Shown: positions 54,187 to 63,562, numbered from the stretch's first letter. The stretch: DNA of 64,000 nt from an uncultured Bacteroides sp. (GCF_963677715.1 NZ_OY782495.1:1850001-1914000); one strand, 5' to 3'. Numbers and translations are program-made. Notes: generated by a model from the letters alone, not told the origin.

Positions 54187-55938
54187 TCATTTTACTTTAA
54201 AGACCAAAGCCGAAATGGCTTTCAATTGTATTTTATCCATTGTCTTTCCACTCTTATAACTCCCTTGTTTTTTGCTACCTATTACCAGCGTAACCCGATC
54301 GCCGCCAAGAGCGGGAATCTCTGCCGATACAGTTTTGGCAGCCGGATTCAGCGCCACTACATAAACCTCGTTGCCGGCACTGCGTTTGTAAACCATGGGA
54401 TACGGCTTATTAACATCGCTAACCAACTCCCAATCACCATTGTTACTCAATGCATCAGAGGATTGGCGCAATTTTATAAGTTCGCGCACATAGTTCAACA
54501 TCGAATTCGGATCATTCTGCTGAGCCTCAACAGTAAGTTTACCGTTTTCCGTATCTACAGGCAAATAAAGCTCTTCGGGGGAACAAGTAGAAAATCCGGC
54601 CGTTGAGTTATTACTCCATTGCATAGGCGTACGCGTTCCGGCACGCTCGTTGCTTCCTTCTTTGCTTGGCAAATTCATCTGGTATTTCATCGCTACCTCG
54701 TCACCGTAGTACAAGAAAGGCACCCCGGGCATGGTCAGAAAAAAAGTCATCGCCACCTTGAGTTGATCCAGCGAATTACGATCACCCACGTTGGGCCGCT
54801 GGTAGTCATGATTGGCCGAAGGCAAAGCGATGAAGCCCTCATCTTTGGTAGCATCATAAGCCGACTGAAAATTCTCTATAAATTCCTGCAATGAGCCTTT
54901 GCCCGACTTATCAAAATAGCAATAATCATATTTAGTATTGCGTTCGCCCCAGGGAGTGTTCTTGGCAAAGAACAACGAAGGATAACCCGGTATACCGAAA
55001 TGAATCATAAAGTCGATATGAAAACCGGCCGGAATAGCCTGCTTCGGGTTACTCCACTCCGAGATAAGCACACACTCCGGATATTGCCGATTAAACCAGT
55101 CACGCATTTCATTCCAAAGTTTAATTGTTTCTTTCTTCTCGGGATCGTTCTTTACCAAACTGGAAGCCATATCCACACGAAAGCCGTCAACTCCCTTGTT
55201 CATCCAAAAAGCCATAATGTTTTTCAGTTCCTGACGGGTAGCCTGAGGCCCCGGAGCATTAACCGGCTGTTCCCAAGGATGATTCGGATCGAGTTGCCCG
55301 AAGCCGTAGTTCAAAGCCGGCTGGCACTCAAAGAAGTTCTTTTCATAATACCTGGCACGAGGGGCATTTGCCTCTACATAGCGCCCAATGGTATTTGATA
55401 AAGGATTGGCACTTGCCTCACGTTCTGCTATTAATTTCTTTTCTGCCTCAGGAATCTCGTTTGTCCATATATAATAGTCACTATGTTGCAAATTAGCATC
55501 TGCCTCAGCCGACTGTTTAAACCAGGCGCACTTATCACTGGTGTGCCCAGCTACCAAATCCAGACATATTTTAATGCCGCGTTTATGAGCTTCTTTCACT
55601 AAATTCACTAAATCGGTATTCGTACCGAAACGGGGATCAACCTTATAAAAGTCAATTACATCATACCCCCCGTCGAACCAACCCGATTCGAAAATAGGAT
55701 TCAACCAGATGGCATTCACGCCAATAGATTGAATATAGTCCAGTTTAGCATTGATGCCGGGTAAATCTCCGATGCCATTGCCGTCACTGTCCATATAAGA
55801 CGATGGATAAATCTGATAAAACAGAGCTTTGCTTAGCCACTGTGGTCCCTTTTGAGCCATTACCCCCTGTGTCATTGACAGACAAAGAGCCGAAACCATG
55901 ATCCAGTGCCTCTTAGATAAGATACTGCTAAATTTCAT
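54187..55938 (-). CDS. GH13 alpha-amylase-family enzyme
   Basis: A 583-residue exported enzyme (signal ends GVMAQ, residue 29; no lipobox, so periplasmic). GH13 regions: LDLVAGHTS (region I, with Gly where Asn is usual), DGFRVDMASS near 255 (nucleophile Asp), LISEWSNP near 296 (acid/base Glu), and SANHDYQRP near 379 (region IV Asp). The start GGYDVIDFYKVDPRFG is similar to oligo-1,6-glucosidase and trehalose-acting subfamilies rather than to extracellular amylases. A C-terminal beta domain follows. First gene of the GH13-SusC-SusD-GH31 operon, with 40 bases to SusC. Confidence 0.88.
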   Translation of the reverse strand: MKFSSILSKRHWIMVSALCLSMTQGVMAQKGPQWLSKALFYQIYPSSYMDSDGNGIGDLPGINAKLDYIQSIGVNAIWLNPIFESGWFDGGYDVIDFYKVDPRFGTNTDLVNLVKEAHKRGIKICLDLVAGHTSDKCAWFKQSAEADANLQHSDYYIWTNEIPEAEKKLIAEREASANPLSNTIGRYVEANAPRARYYEKNFFECQPALNYGFGQLDPNHPWEQPVNAPGPQATRQELKNIMAFWMNKGVDGFRVDMASSLVKNDPEKKETIKLWNEMRDWFNRQYPECVLISEWSNPKQAIPAGFHIDFMIHFGIPGYPSLFFAKNTPWGERNTKYDYCYFDKSGKGSLQEFIENFQSAYDATKDEGFIALPSANHDYQRPNVGDRNSLDQLKVAMTFFLTMPGVPFLYYGDEVAMKYQMNLPSKEGSNERAGTRTPMQWSNNSTAGFSTCSPEELYLPVDTENGKLTVEAQQNDPNSMLNYVRELIKLRQSSDALSNNGDWELVSDVNKPYPMVYKRSAGNEVYVVALNPAAKTVSAEIPALGGDRVTLVIGSKKQGSYKSGKTMDKIQLKAISALVFKVK

Positions 55939-55989
55939 AATAATTAGAATTGAGTCACATGAGGTGACAGGTTAAATAATGTTGCGTTA

Positions 55990-55997
55990 CAAATATA
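55990..55997 (-). promoter_or_regulatory. -7 box of the GH13-SusCD-GH31 operon
   Basis: Minus-strand TATATTTG is a perfect TAnnTTTG match, 51 bases before the GH13 ATG. A GTCAC/GTGAC inverted repeat at 55954-55968 lies in the leader. No good -33 box is seen, as expected for an activator-dependent promoter. The gap 55939-56173 would hold the regulator site. Confidence 0.55.
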
Positions 55998-56173
55998 TAC
56001 AGAAGGGACAGGTATAAAAAACGTTGGTAAACATTTAGTAACCTACATTAAACCTAAATGATTAATAATCAATTAGATACAAATAATAATGATGAGATTT
56101 AGTAAACAGGATAAAAGTTTAGCACTCAGAGAAAAAGGTTTTGAAGGTTCTGTTTTTTTATTGAAGGCTATGT

Positions 56174-57808
56174 CTATTTACTCTTACCCCGCTCTTGCAT
56201 CTTACGATATACTCCGTTGGTCCAGCCAAAGCCGTCTTGATTGGGATATTCTCCATAGTTAGTAGTAGCCTGTTCAACCACATCGTATTTCTCCATCATG
56301 CGATGAGTTGCATTAAACGTGCTGAGACACAAATTCATCCAACGGTTAGCAATGGTGTCGGCCAAGTCCGACCGCCCGTAACGATCGAGCGCTGAGACTG
56401 TTACCCATTGCAACGGTGCCCAACCGTTGGGAGAGTCCCATTGCTGCCCCGTGTGGTTTAATGTGGTAACCACCCCACCCGACTGCAGAAACTTATTTTT
56501 AATCACTTGAGCTACTGCCGCCGCTTGCTCCTTACCGGCAATGCCCGCATAGAGAGGAAACACCCCTGCCAGAGACAACACAGGTGTAACGCGTCCCTGC
56601 TTCCAATCAAAATCTTTATAAAAGCCTGCGCCCGAGTCCCAACAATAGCGTTCGATAGCTGCCCGTCGCTTTCCGGCTCTACCATTCATCATATCGGCTT
56701 TTGCCGCATTTCCCTGCAGTCGGTAGGCCGTAGCCAATGTCTGTTCCAGGTGATAGAGCAGACAATTCAAATCCACAGGTACGATGTCAGTCGTATGAAT
56801 CGTATAAAGATGCTCTCCGTCGGCCAGCCATCGACTTGAGAAATCCCAGCCCGACTCGGCTCCCGAACGCAAATCCTGATAAAAGAGTTTCCGGTTAACG
56901 TCCGGCAAATGTTTTTCGGCCTCCACAGCCGTAGCCACATCTTCACGATACATCTCTGTGCGTGGAGTTTGCTGCGAATCGCAGTAACGGTTCATTACCT
57001 CACCGCCCTTCATACAGACCGAATGGAGCGCTGCCGTGCCCGGCCCTCTCAATTTCTTCTCGCCCGCCGTCCAAAAAGCATACTCAGACTCCAATTCGGG
57101 CAAATGCTTGGTATAAACGGCAGAATCGCCTTTCATGCCGGCCAACAAATCAATCATGTACGGGTAGAAAGGAGGTTGCGAGCGACTTATGTAATAGCTC
57201 CTGTTTCCATTAGGAATAAAGCCGATGGTTTGTATTAGCTCCGAAAAATTACTGATCATATCTTCAATGGCCTTCGTCTGCCCGTCTTCACGCAAGCCAA
57301 GCATGGTAAAATAGCTGTCCCAGTAATATATTTCACGAAAGCGCCCGCCGGGAACGATGTACGGATGCCGGAGAGGAATCAAAGTACCGTATTTTTGCGA
57401 AGTGGGGTTACGTTGCAGATAGCTCCATAACCGCATAATGTGTTCATTCAGTCGGCAGGTGTCGGTATATATTTTACCCTCGACAGGCCAGGTGAAATTA
57501 TTTTTCAGGAAGGCGCCCAAGGAGAAAAGAGGGTTGGATTTCTGTTCTTCATATTCTTTGCGTATCAGCACCGGTGCCACACGAGGAATCAAATCAACAA
57601 AGGTTTTGGTTTCAGCCAACACGCGTCCGGGGCCAAACAAACTATCGGTTTGCATTACTTTGTAGAACAGATCGCCATACATCTGTTCGGGAGTTTGAAT
57701 AGACAGCTTAGTATCTTGTATTCTCCCGCTACAGGTAGCCAGAGAAATTGCACCGCCCAGAACAATAGTAAATAAGAATATCTTCCTGCTAAAGTATTTC
57801 ATAAGCAT
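56174..57808 (-). CDS. treA: GH37 trehalase-type lipoprotein
   Basis: A 544-residue enzyme with signal ending LATC (lipid Cys near residue 27), so membrane-anchored in the periplasm. Trehalase signatures are PGGRFREIYYWDSYFTMLGL near 153 and QWDSPNGWAPLQW near 455; FIPNGNRSYYISRSQPPF and SGWDFSSRW around the catalytic Asp are also present. Hydrolyses alpha,alpha-trehalose to two glucoses. It follows the SusR-like gene by 18 bases, so it is co-transcribed with the regulator and lies ahead of the SusCD operon. Confidence 0.9.
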   Translation of the reverse strand: MLMKYFSRKIFLFTIVLGGAISLATCSGRIQDTKLSIQTPEQMYGDLFYKVMQTDSLFGPGRVLAETKTFVDLIPRVAPVLIRKEYEEQKSNPLFSLGAFLKNNFTWPVEGKIYTDTCRLNEHIMRLWSYLQRNPTSQKYGTLIPLRHPYIVPGGRFREIYYWDSYFTMLGLREDGQTKAIEDMISNFSELIQTIGFIPNGNRSYYISRSQPPFYPYMIDLLAGMKGDSAVYTKHLPELESEYAFWTAGEKKLRGPGTAALHSVCMKGGEVMNRYCDSQQTPRTEMYREDVATAVEAEKHLPDVNRKLFYQDLRSGAESGWDFSSRWLADGEHLYTIHTTDIVPVDLNCLLYHLEQTLATAYRLQGNAAKADMMNGRAGKRRAAIERYCWDSGAGFYKDFDWKQGRVTPVLSLAGVFPLYAGIAGKEQAAAVAQVIKNKFLQSGGVVTTLNHTGQQWDSPNGWAPLQWVTVSALDRYGRSDLADTIANRWMNLCLSTFNATHRMMEKYDVVEQATTNYGEYPNQDGFGWTNGVYRKMQERGKSK

Positions 57809-57826
57809 AATTTGTTATTTACATAA

Positions 57827-59485
57827 TTAAGTATGAATAGAACCAATGGTCTTAATCTTCTCTTCAAAATGCTCCTCTTTATTAATCGTTTTCGTTCTGA
57901 TTTTACTGCGATAATTATATACAGTTTGCAACGAGCAGCGCAGAAACTTAGCCAGACAATTACTATCGGTAATGCCCAAACGAATCAGAGCAAATATGCG
58001 CATCTCCGTGCTAATCTGCCCGTCGCTTTTTAATTCTATGCGTTCTTCGGGCAGCAACATCTCATTAAAATCAATGATGAAAGTAGGGAATAAGCGCAAA
58101 AAGGTATGATCAAAATTAATATAAAAGTCTTTTAGCTGATCCTCAACGAATTTAGAAGAACGCAAAGCGCTGAAAAGTTTTTCAACCCTGCTCTCACTTC
58201 CAATCTTTATCAAGGAATGACGGTATTCTTCCATCTTCTCCAAGTAAGAAGAACAAAGATTCAAATATTGGGCAATATATTCATCTTTGATGCAATTGCT
58301 CTCTATGAGAGCTACATTGGAGCGTTTCTCCTGTTCAACCGCCACGTTCAGTTGTTTATTCATTTCCTCCAGACATAAATTGGCTTCCAGTACATTTTTA
58401 CGGGCCACCTCCAATCTCCGGTTTTGGCGCACAATAAAGTAAACCGTAAGAATCAAAGCAATCACAAATAGCAGAAGAGCTATATTCTCTCCCCATAAAG
58501 TTTGGTTCTTTCGCTCAATCTGCTTCTGGTAAGCCCGCACGATAGTTGGCATTTCCGATGCAGCCTCCACTTCTCTCAGACGGGCTTTGCAGTCGTTGGC
58601 ATCCTTCATACAGAACTGCAAATAGTTATTAGCACGCTCTATGTCGCCTTCCTGAAACAAAATAACGGCCAAAGAGCGCAAAGAAGTATTCTCTTTCACA
58701 CTATGCTGTATATCAGAGATGGCCGAAAGAGCAAAATAGTACTTAGCCTCTTCCGTCTGCCCTAACTTTAAGTAACATTGCGCCATGCCTGAAGCGATAA
58801 GACGAATGTTACTATCATCCGCTTTCACCTTTTTAATACATATCTTTAAACGCTTGATCGCTGTTTGAAATTTATTGTTCAATCTCATTTGATCGGCCTG
58901 CGTTAGCATATACTCTACACTGGTTTTGGGATAAGATTGCAACAGCGAGTCGCGGTACACCATACTTAAGTCCATGTATATTTTCTTATACTTATCCGTC
59001 GAACTGTATGCTTCGACCATATAATAATAAGAGGTGAAAATCACGTAATAATACAAGGATAAATCGGGGGTAATGTTTTTACGGTTATCATCCAGCAACT
59101 TTTTTGCCTGAGGATACATACCGATATTTTTATACCACTCTGCCAGATTCAGATTCACCTCTGTGATATAGCTCGGATTGTTTAATAGGCGAGCCACAAC
59201 CATCCGCCGATCAATATATTTTTTACACGAATCGGTATTATACTGAAGATATTGACTAACCAATGTGCCCAATATCCTATATTCTTGCTCTTTACTAACG
59301 GATGAATAGCCCAATAATTTTTTGGATTGCAGAATTTGGTTCTCTTTAATATTCGCGTATTTCGGCAGGTCGGATAACGTCCGGTCCAGCTTTTCCAAGA
59401 TAGGTTTCACTTCGACTTCTGCCTGCAACAACGTTGTATGAACCTGAAATACAAGAAGTAATAAAAATAAAGTTCCTTTTCTCAT
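57827..59485 (-). CDS. SusR-like membrane-spanning transcription regulator (DUF6377 type)
   Basis: A 552-residue protein: signal/anchor (residues 1-22), a periplasmic helical repeat region (about 25-320, TPR-like), a membrane helix near 331-350 (ALLLFVIALILTVYFIV), a cytoplasmic coiled coil, and a C-terminal helix-turn-helix region (IFALIRLGITDSNCLAKFL, SLQTVYNYRSKIR). This is the SusR layout; SusR of Bacteroides thetaiotaomicron activates starch genes on maltose. It probably senses a glucoside in the periplasm and activates the GH13 operon. It has a good promoter of its own. Confidence 0.82.
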   Translation of the reverse strand: MRKGTLFLLLLVFQVHTTLLQAEVEVKPILEKLDRTLSDLPKYANIKENQILQSKKLLGYSSVSKEQEYRILGTLVSQYLQYNTDSCKKYIDRRMVVARLLNNPSYITEVNLNLAEWYKNIGMYPQAKKLLDDNRKNITPDLSLYYYVIFTSYYYMVEAYSSTDKYKKIYMDLSMVYRDSLLQSYPKTSVEYMLTQADQMRLNNKFQTAIKRLKICIKKVKADDSNIRLIASGMAQCYLKLGQTEEAKYYFALSAISDIQHSVKENTSLRSLAVILFQEGDIERANNYLQFCMKDANDCKARLREVEAASEMPTIVRAYQKQIERKNQTLWGENIALLLFVIALILTVYFIVRQNRRLEVARKNVLEANLCLEEMNKQLNVAVEQEKRSNVALIESNCIKDEYIAQYLNLCSSYLEKMEEYRHSLIKIGSESRVEKLFSALRSSKFVEDQLKDFYINFDHTFLRLFPTFIIDFNEMLLPEERIELKSDGQISTEMRIFALIRLGITDSNCLAKFLRCSLQTVYNYRSKIRTKTINKEEHFEEKIKTIGSIHT

Positions 59486-59508
59486 AACATCTTCTTAGCT
59501 AACAATCA

Positions 59509-59539
59509 CAAATATAATAGATTTGATTACAACAGCAAA
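59509..59539 (-). promoter_or_regulatory. Promoter of the regulator-trehalase unit
   Basis: Minus-strand TTTG (59536-59539), 19 bases, TATATTTG (59509-59516). This matches both consensus boxes with proper spacing, and lies 23 bases before the regulator ATG. Confidence 0.7.
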
Positions 59540-59711
59540 GAATAAGTGGCCTATTTATCTCTCCGTCCATCGATGAGCTACAGCTGCAAGTTATACATTC
59601 CGCAGGAGGACTATAGACAGGCAACGGCATGAATAAATTCATGGCACGGCTCAAGGGAAACGCATTATTAATTTTGCACGAGTAATTCCAATGGAAAATT
59701 ATTATCTCATT

Positions 59712-59800
59712 CTATGATTTTTTTCCATAATCCTCATTAAAATTAATATCCAATTGCCAATGCAATCCATGTTCAATTATCCAATGTTCATTGTTTGAAA
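59712..59800 (-). pseudogene. Relic of an ISAs1-like transposase C-terminus
   Basis: In the 646-base gap between the regulator and the next gene the minus strand reads, in one frame, NNEHWIIEHGLHWQLDINF then NEDYGKKS and a stop at 59712-59714. The pattern HWxIExxLHWxLDxxFxED is the DDE-region signature of ISAs1-type transposases. Frames before and after are broken, and no terminal repeats are seen, so it is a decayed fragment. The rest of 59540-60131 shows nothing else recognisable. Confidence 0.5.
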
Positions 59801-60131
59801 ACGTTACACATTACTTCGATCCTCCAGGCTTTACAGCACTTCTTGATAAATCCATAAATCAAAGAGCGCTCTTGGAAATGAGTATAAGTGCAAGTCATTA
59901 ACCGATCATAATGTATACCCATATTCGTCAATACAAAAAGTATCCCCCATAGAAAAGCCTAAAAGCACACACGAATATCCCCATACTACGCGATAATATT
60001 GGAAGTCGTCAAGTTCTTTGCCAACAGTTTTAACCTAACAAAGCATATATTTAATGATTGGACAAAAAATATATATATAATCTTATCCATAATATCAAAC
60101 ATATAAAAAGAAGCAAATAGTCAATTAAGGA

Positions 60132-60499
60132 CTAATATCCTCCAGAAGTTCCTAAACCTCCAGGAGTATCGCTATCACCAGGAACAAACAAGCTAGCTAT
60201 CCCAAAGCAAATAGACAAGCCATCCAAACCTAAACTCAGCGGTGGACATACAACGGTCGTCATACTAGCTATTCCTAAAAGAGCACTAATACCGATACAC
60301 CAATCAATAGCACTTACCGTATCATCAGTAAATCCAACAATAGCCATAACACCTATTTCATGCTCATCTGCACGTAGGAGAGTGCCACATATCAAATTTC
60401 GCAGAGAATAACTGCGGCCATAGTGTTTAGCAATTATGCGTAAACAACTAGGTCGCAGTCCATAGAATCGAGTTATTGACAATAAGAAAAAGATTTAAG
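60132..60499 (-). pseudogene. Broken C39-peptidase transporter N-terminus joined to a Gly-rich hydrophobic tail
   Basis: The minus strand just after the thioredoxin gene reads KSFSYCQ, an ochre codon (60473-60475), LDSMDC, then after an apparent one-base loss near 60454, PSCLRIIAKHYGRSYSLRNL. This is the N-terminus of the C39 peptidase domain of bacteriocin-type ABC exporters, whose catalytic Cys lies in DCG. The frame then runs open for about 85 codons into a Cys/Gly/Ala-rich hydrophobic tail ending PGGLGTSGGY that is not part of such exporters. No ATG is available; an intact reading from TTG 60480-60482 gives 116 residues without the active-site Cys. Confidence 0.6.
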
Positions 60500-60501
60500 A
60501 A

Positions 60502-61947
60502 TTACCGATGTATCTTTTGGTTTATGATTTCTTTTATATTTTCCAATTCTAAAGGTCTCATTTCATTTCCTTTACGGATGTATTGTGAAGCTATGATTTT
60601 ACCTTTAGAATCGATAACCATAAAACATGGAATTGGTCCAACACCAAAGTCGTTTGCCACTTTCTTCTTCTCTTTAGGAAGCCCCGACAGGTTTAGCCAT
60701 TCAACCGGATATTGTTTCATCCTGTCCGTCCATTTTGTGTAATCGTTATCTATACTTAAGTTAACAAGGGATACTTGATCTTTGTATTCTTTATAAAACT
60801 CTTTAAGTCGAGGAATCTCTTCAAGGCAAGGACCACACCAACTCGCCCAAAAAACAACCACGCAAAGTTGCTTACCATTCATACAATCATTGAGGTTGTA
60901 CTGTTTGCCAGTTGCATCGAAATAAACAAATTTGCGAGAAACTCCGTGTTTATCATATTCTTCTCTTTCTTTAATATAGCTTGCAAGCTCCTTTCCTTTC
61001 GAAGATTGCCGGGTGTTCTCATTGAAGAGGCTAAATGCCTCCTTCAAATCATTCACAGATGCATAGCTACTTCCACTATAAAAAAGTTCCCTAAGCAATA
61101 GTTTGCTATCTGAATGCTTTTGGATGAATGCTTTCGAAATATATCCTTGTAGATCTTTGTACCCGGATGTTTTACTCATCAATTGCATCTGCACATAAGT
61201 TTCCGGGGAACCAGACAGAGTCGCAATGAAGTTGTTAAAAATTGTTTTAGGATTGGCATTCGCTTTAATAAGAGTATTATTTTTTAATAGATAATTCCAA
61301 GTAGAGCCTGTTTGTATATTTTCCGGAATAATTGTAGAATAAGGTTGCTCTACATAAAAAGATACGCGTTCATCAGTGATTTCCGATGTATTATAGTAAA
61401 ATGTGCATTTTCTATTTACAATACGTGCAGAATCCAATGGGATGAATTGAGAACCATCCCATTTCCGAAAATGCACCAATCCATGTATGGAATCGGGTAG
61501 AGTAATTTCTAGACACCCATTGCCAGAACCTTTTACATTTTCGTAAGTACAGGACAAATAATTTGCCACCCACGGGGTAGCGTGCATAACGGCATGGCTA
61601 TTATCCAAAACAATGTTGCCATAAACAGTGGTTGGATGATCATATTTATTTTCTATATAAATATCATCTACTCTCTTCTTTTTAGCGTTTTGAAAAACAA
61701 TTAATTTAGCAATGGTTGGCATTTCCAAATATCTATATTTAAAAATACATTTCCCATTATTAATTGGTATGGAATCAAGATATTTAGGTTCTGGGTATGA
61801 TTCCCAAAATTTAATATACCCTTTGATTGAATCAGGTAGGTTAATTTCGACTATTCCTCCTTCTTTGTTTTGTGACTTAGCTGATTGGCTATAGAAAAGA
61901 TTTAACAGAAAAATTGTGCATACAATAATTATTCGATTTGTTTTCAT
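60502..61947 (-). CDS. TlpA-like thioredoxin-domain protein, exported
   Basis: A 481-residue protein with a signal ending near SAKSQ (residue 26). The first 330 residues contain two similar segments (LPDSIKGYIKFWES and LPDSIHGLVHFRKW, each followed by a GKC/RKC-type strand), suggesting a duplicated DUF4369-like beta domain. The C-terminal thioredoxin domain (about 340-480) has FWASWCGPC near residue 370 and the cis-Pro in VGPIPCFMV. It likely reduces or forms disulfides in the periplasm. Its stop is about 20 bases from the transporter remnant and its start 11 bases from a DUF4369 gene, so the three formed one operon. Confidence 0.82.
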   Translation of the reverse strand: MKTNRIIIVCTIFLLNLFYSQSAKSQNKEGGIVEINLPDSIKGYIKFWESYPEPKYLDSIPINNGKCIFKYRYLEMPTIAKLIVFQNAKKKRVDDIYIENKYDHPTTVYGNIVLDNSHAVMHATPWVANYLSCTYENVKGSGNGCLEITLPDSIHGLVHFRKWDGSQFIPLDSARIVNRKCTFYYNTSEITDERVSFYVEQPYSTIIPENIQTGSTWNYLLKNNTLIKANANPKTIFNNFIATLSGSPETYVQMQLMSKTSGYKDLQGYISKAFIQKHSDSKLLLRELFYSGSSYASVNDLKEAFSLFNENTRQSSKGKELASYIKEREEYDKHGVSRKFVYFDATGKQYNLNDCMNGKQLCVVVFWASWCGPCLEEIPRLKEFYKEYKDQVSLVNLSIDNDYTKWTDRMKQYPVEWLNLSGLPKEKKKVANDFGVGPIPCFMVIDSKGKIIASQYIRKGNEMRPLELENIKEIINQKIHR

Positions 61948-61958
61948 GATTAATTTAT

Positions 61959-62735
61959 TTATTCTTCTTTCGATAAAGCATTCTCTAAATCTTCAGACAT
62001 GCGTTTTTTCACCCCAAGTATATCTTGCAGTTCAAAATCCACGTATTGAGTATGAATCGTTTTCGCTTGTTTCTCTGCATATTCTTCATTTCTTTTTATG
62101 AAATCAGATAAAGTTTCTATGTCATTTTGTGTCACCAAAAAATTATTCTTTTGTAGAATTTCTAACTGATCATAAAGTTTAATGAGATTCTCAAGTGGCC
62201 AAATCTCCGATTTATGATCTGCAATAAATCTTCTCCCCACCACATTCAATCTGTTCTCTATAGTTGCATTATATATAAACTTTTGATATTCATCATGCGC
62301 CTTACCCCTTTCAACATTTATCGTACCAGCTCTTTTCAACAGATTATACCATTTATTATTCAATCGCTTCACTTCAGAATTCAAAGAATTATGTAAATCA
62401 TTAAGATGTGTTCCATACGCAACAAAGGCAGTATCCATATATACTTTTATATTCCCTTCTTGCAAAATGACTTCAACGGATTTTATATAAGGGTATTTTC
62501 CAATAGTAACAATAGCAAAATCATTAACATAAGGAATTCCCTCAAAATAAAATTCACCTTTTTCCACCTTTGCAGAATCAATAGAAGTGACCAATGTATC
62601 CCCTTGAAACCGGAATAACCTTACATATTTTCCATTGTAGTCATTATTCAATATTCCATCAATATGATATTTCCCTTACGAATATGCTGTAATAAAGGGA
62701 AAGAGGAATATAAATAGGAGAATTTTCAGTTTCAT
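61959..62735 (-). pseudogene. DUF4369-type exported protein gene with ochre codon 20
   Basis: The frame from ATG 62733-62735 encodes MKLKILLFIFLFPFITAYS, an ideal signal peptide, then TAA (62676-62678), then directly GKYHIDGILNNDYNGK and 230 further open codons with no other defect. The DUF4369 pattern KYVRLFRFQGDTLV...GEFYFEG is intact, and a long helical part follows. A single C-to-T change (CAA to TAA) would explain it, since Gln fits the cleavage site. Re-initiation could only use a TTG (62649-62651) and would lack the signal. The ATG overlaps the preceding ORF by four bases. Confidence 0.65.
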
Positions 62736-62986
62736 TTGCTTACCCCCTCTCTTTTACGAGTGCGGAACATATGGAACGGAGTTCTATACTCTCCTGCAGT
62801 TATAAAAACAGCCTCACGTACAGAGTCGGCAGTAATAATCCACTCTATCGCATCTAAATGCTCGTCTATATATTTCGCAGAAACAATTTTTTCATCTAAA
62901 ATGAACACGTACTTGGTCGTATCAACAACATGCCCTATGTTATCTGCATAGCACCTCATAGAAGATACTATAAATAGTTGCTTCAT
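62732..62986 (-). CDS. Small protein of unknown function, first gene of the decaying cluster
   Basis: An 84-residue ORF (MKQLFIVSSMRC...) whose stop overlaps the next ATG (ATGA). No signal peptide. A stretch YVFILDEKIVSAKYIDEHLDA followed by IEWIITADSVREAVFIT resembles, faintly, the strand-turn-strand pattern of TonB plug domains (LDG...I..I.VLKD). I do not recognise a family. A real start upstream could be missed because the region before it is AT-rich. Part of the same operon as the DUF4369 and TlpA-like genes. Confidence 0.45.
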   Translation of the reverse strand: MKQLFIVSSMRCYADNIGHVVDTTKYVFILDEKIVSAKYIDEHLDAIEWIITADSVREAVFITAGEYRTPFHMFRTRKREGVSK

Positions 62987-63166
62987 GTCTCCAAAATTTA
63001 ATTAATATATATTTTAAGGATATACCGTCTAATTAAATGCACAATCTATATATAAACTACCAATATGCAATATTAAATTCTTAAAACCTTATAATAGTCG
63101 ATCATAAGAGTTTATATATATGCGCTATTATGCATGCAAAGAAATCAAAATACTACATAAAGTATG

Positions 63167-63208
63167 GTTTATTATTTATCATAATAAGTTTGTTATCTAT
63201 CATAATAA
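63167..63208. repeat. Tandem 21-bp repeat, possible operator
   Basis: Two copies of a 21-base unit, GTTTATTATTTATCATAATAA and GTTTGTTATCTATCATAATAA, stand head to tail and differ at two positions; the next bases (ACAAATAATTTATTATT) form an inverted, looser match. The 21-base period equals two helical turns. The gap 62987-63562 contains otherwise only a short open plus-strand frame ending KKM at about 63416 (no start seen). Confidence 0.5.
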
Positions 63209-63520
63209 ACAAATAATTTATTATTCCACTTCGTCATCACTACTTCAACATTTATCAAGAAGTATACTTTCTGATATAATTTTCGATTGCTGACGGAGCG
63301 CCACATAGGTAACCGTCGTAATGGGAAGATTCAAAAACAAGCGCAAATTCTTCAGGGAGTCATCTATCCAAATAACAAGTCTTATTATGTAGATTTATAC
63401 TTCAAAAAGATGTAACTGATACCTACAAATATGCCGTGGAATGAATGAGAAGTTCATGCCAACAGTTCTGTCCTCTATCAAATAATTAACAACCGCCTCA
63501 TTTTCACTATAAATTCTTAC

Positions 63521-63528
63521 TATATTTG
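63521..63528 (+). promoter_or_regulatory. -7 box of the DUF6078-type gene
   Basis: TATATTTG is a perfect TAnnTTTG match 34 bases before the ATG. The -33 region lacks TTG. Confidence 0.5.
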
Positions 63529-63562
63529 CAATCGACTTCATTTTTAAATAGGATGAGATACT

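Noticed and set aside
63270-63416. Open plus-strand frame ending in YYVDLYFKKM
   Set aside because: It has coding-like texture but no start codon and no family I recognise; it could be a gene remnant but support is too thin.
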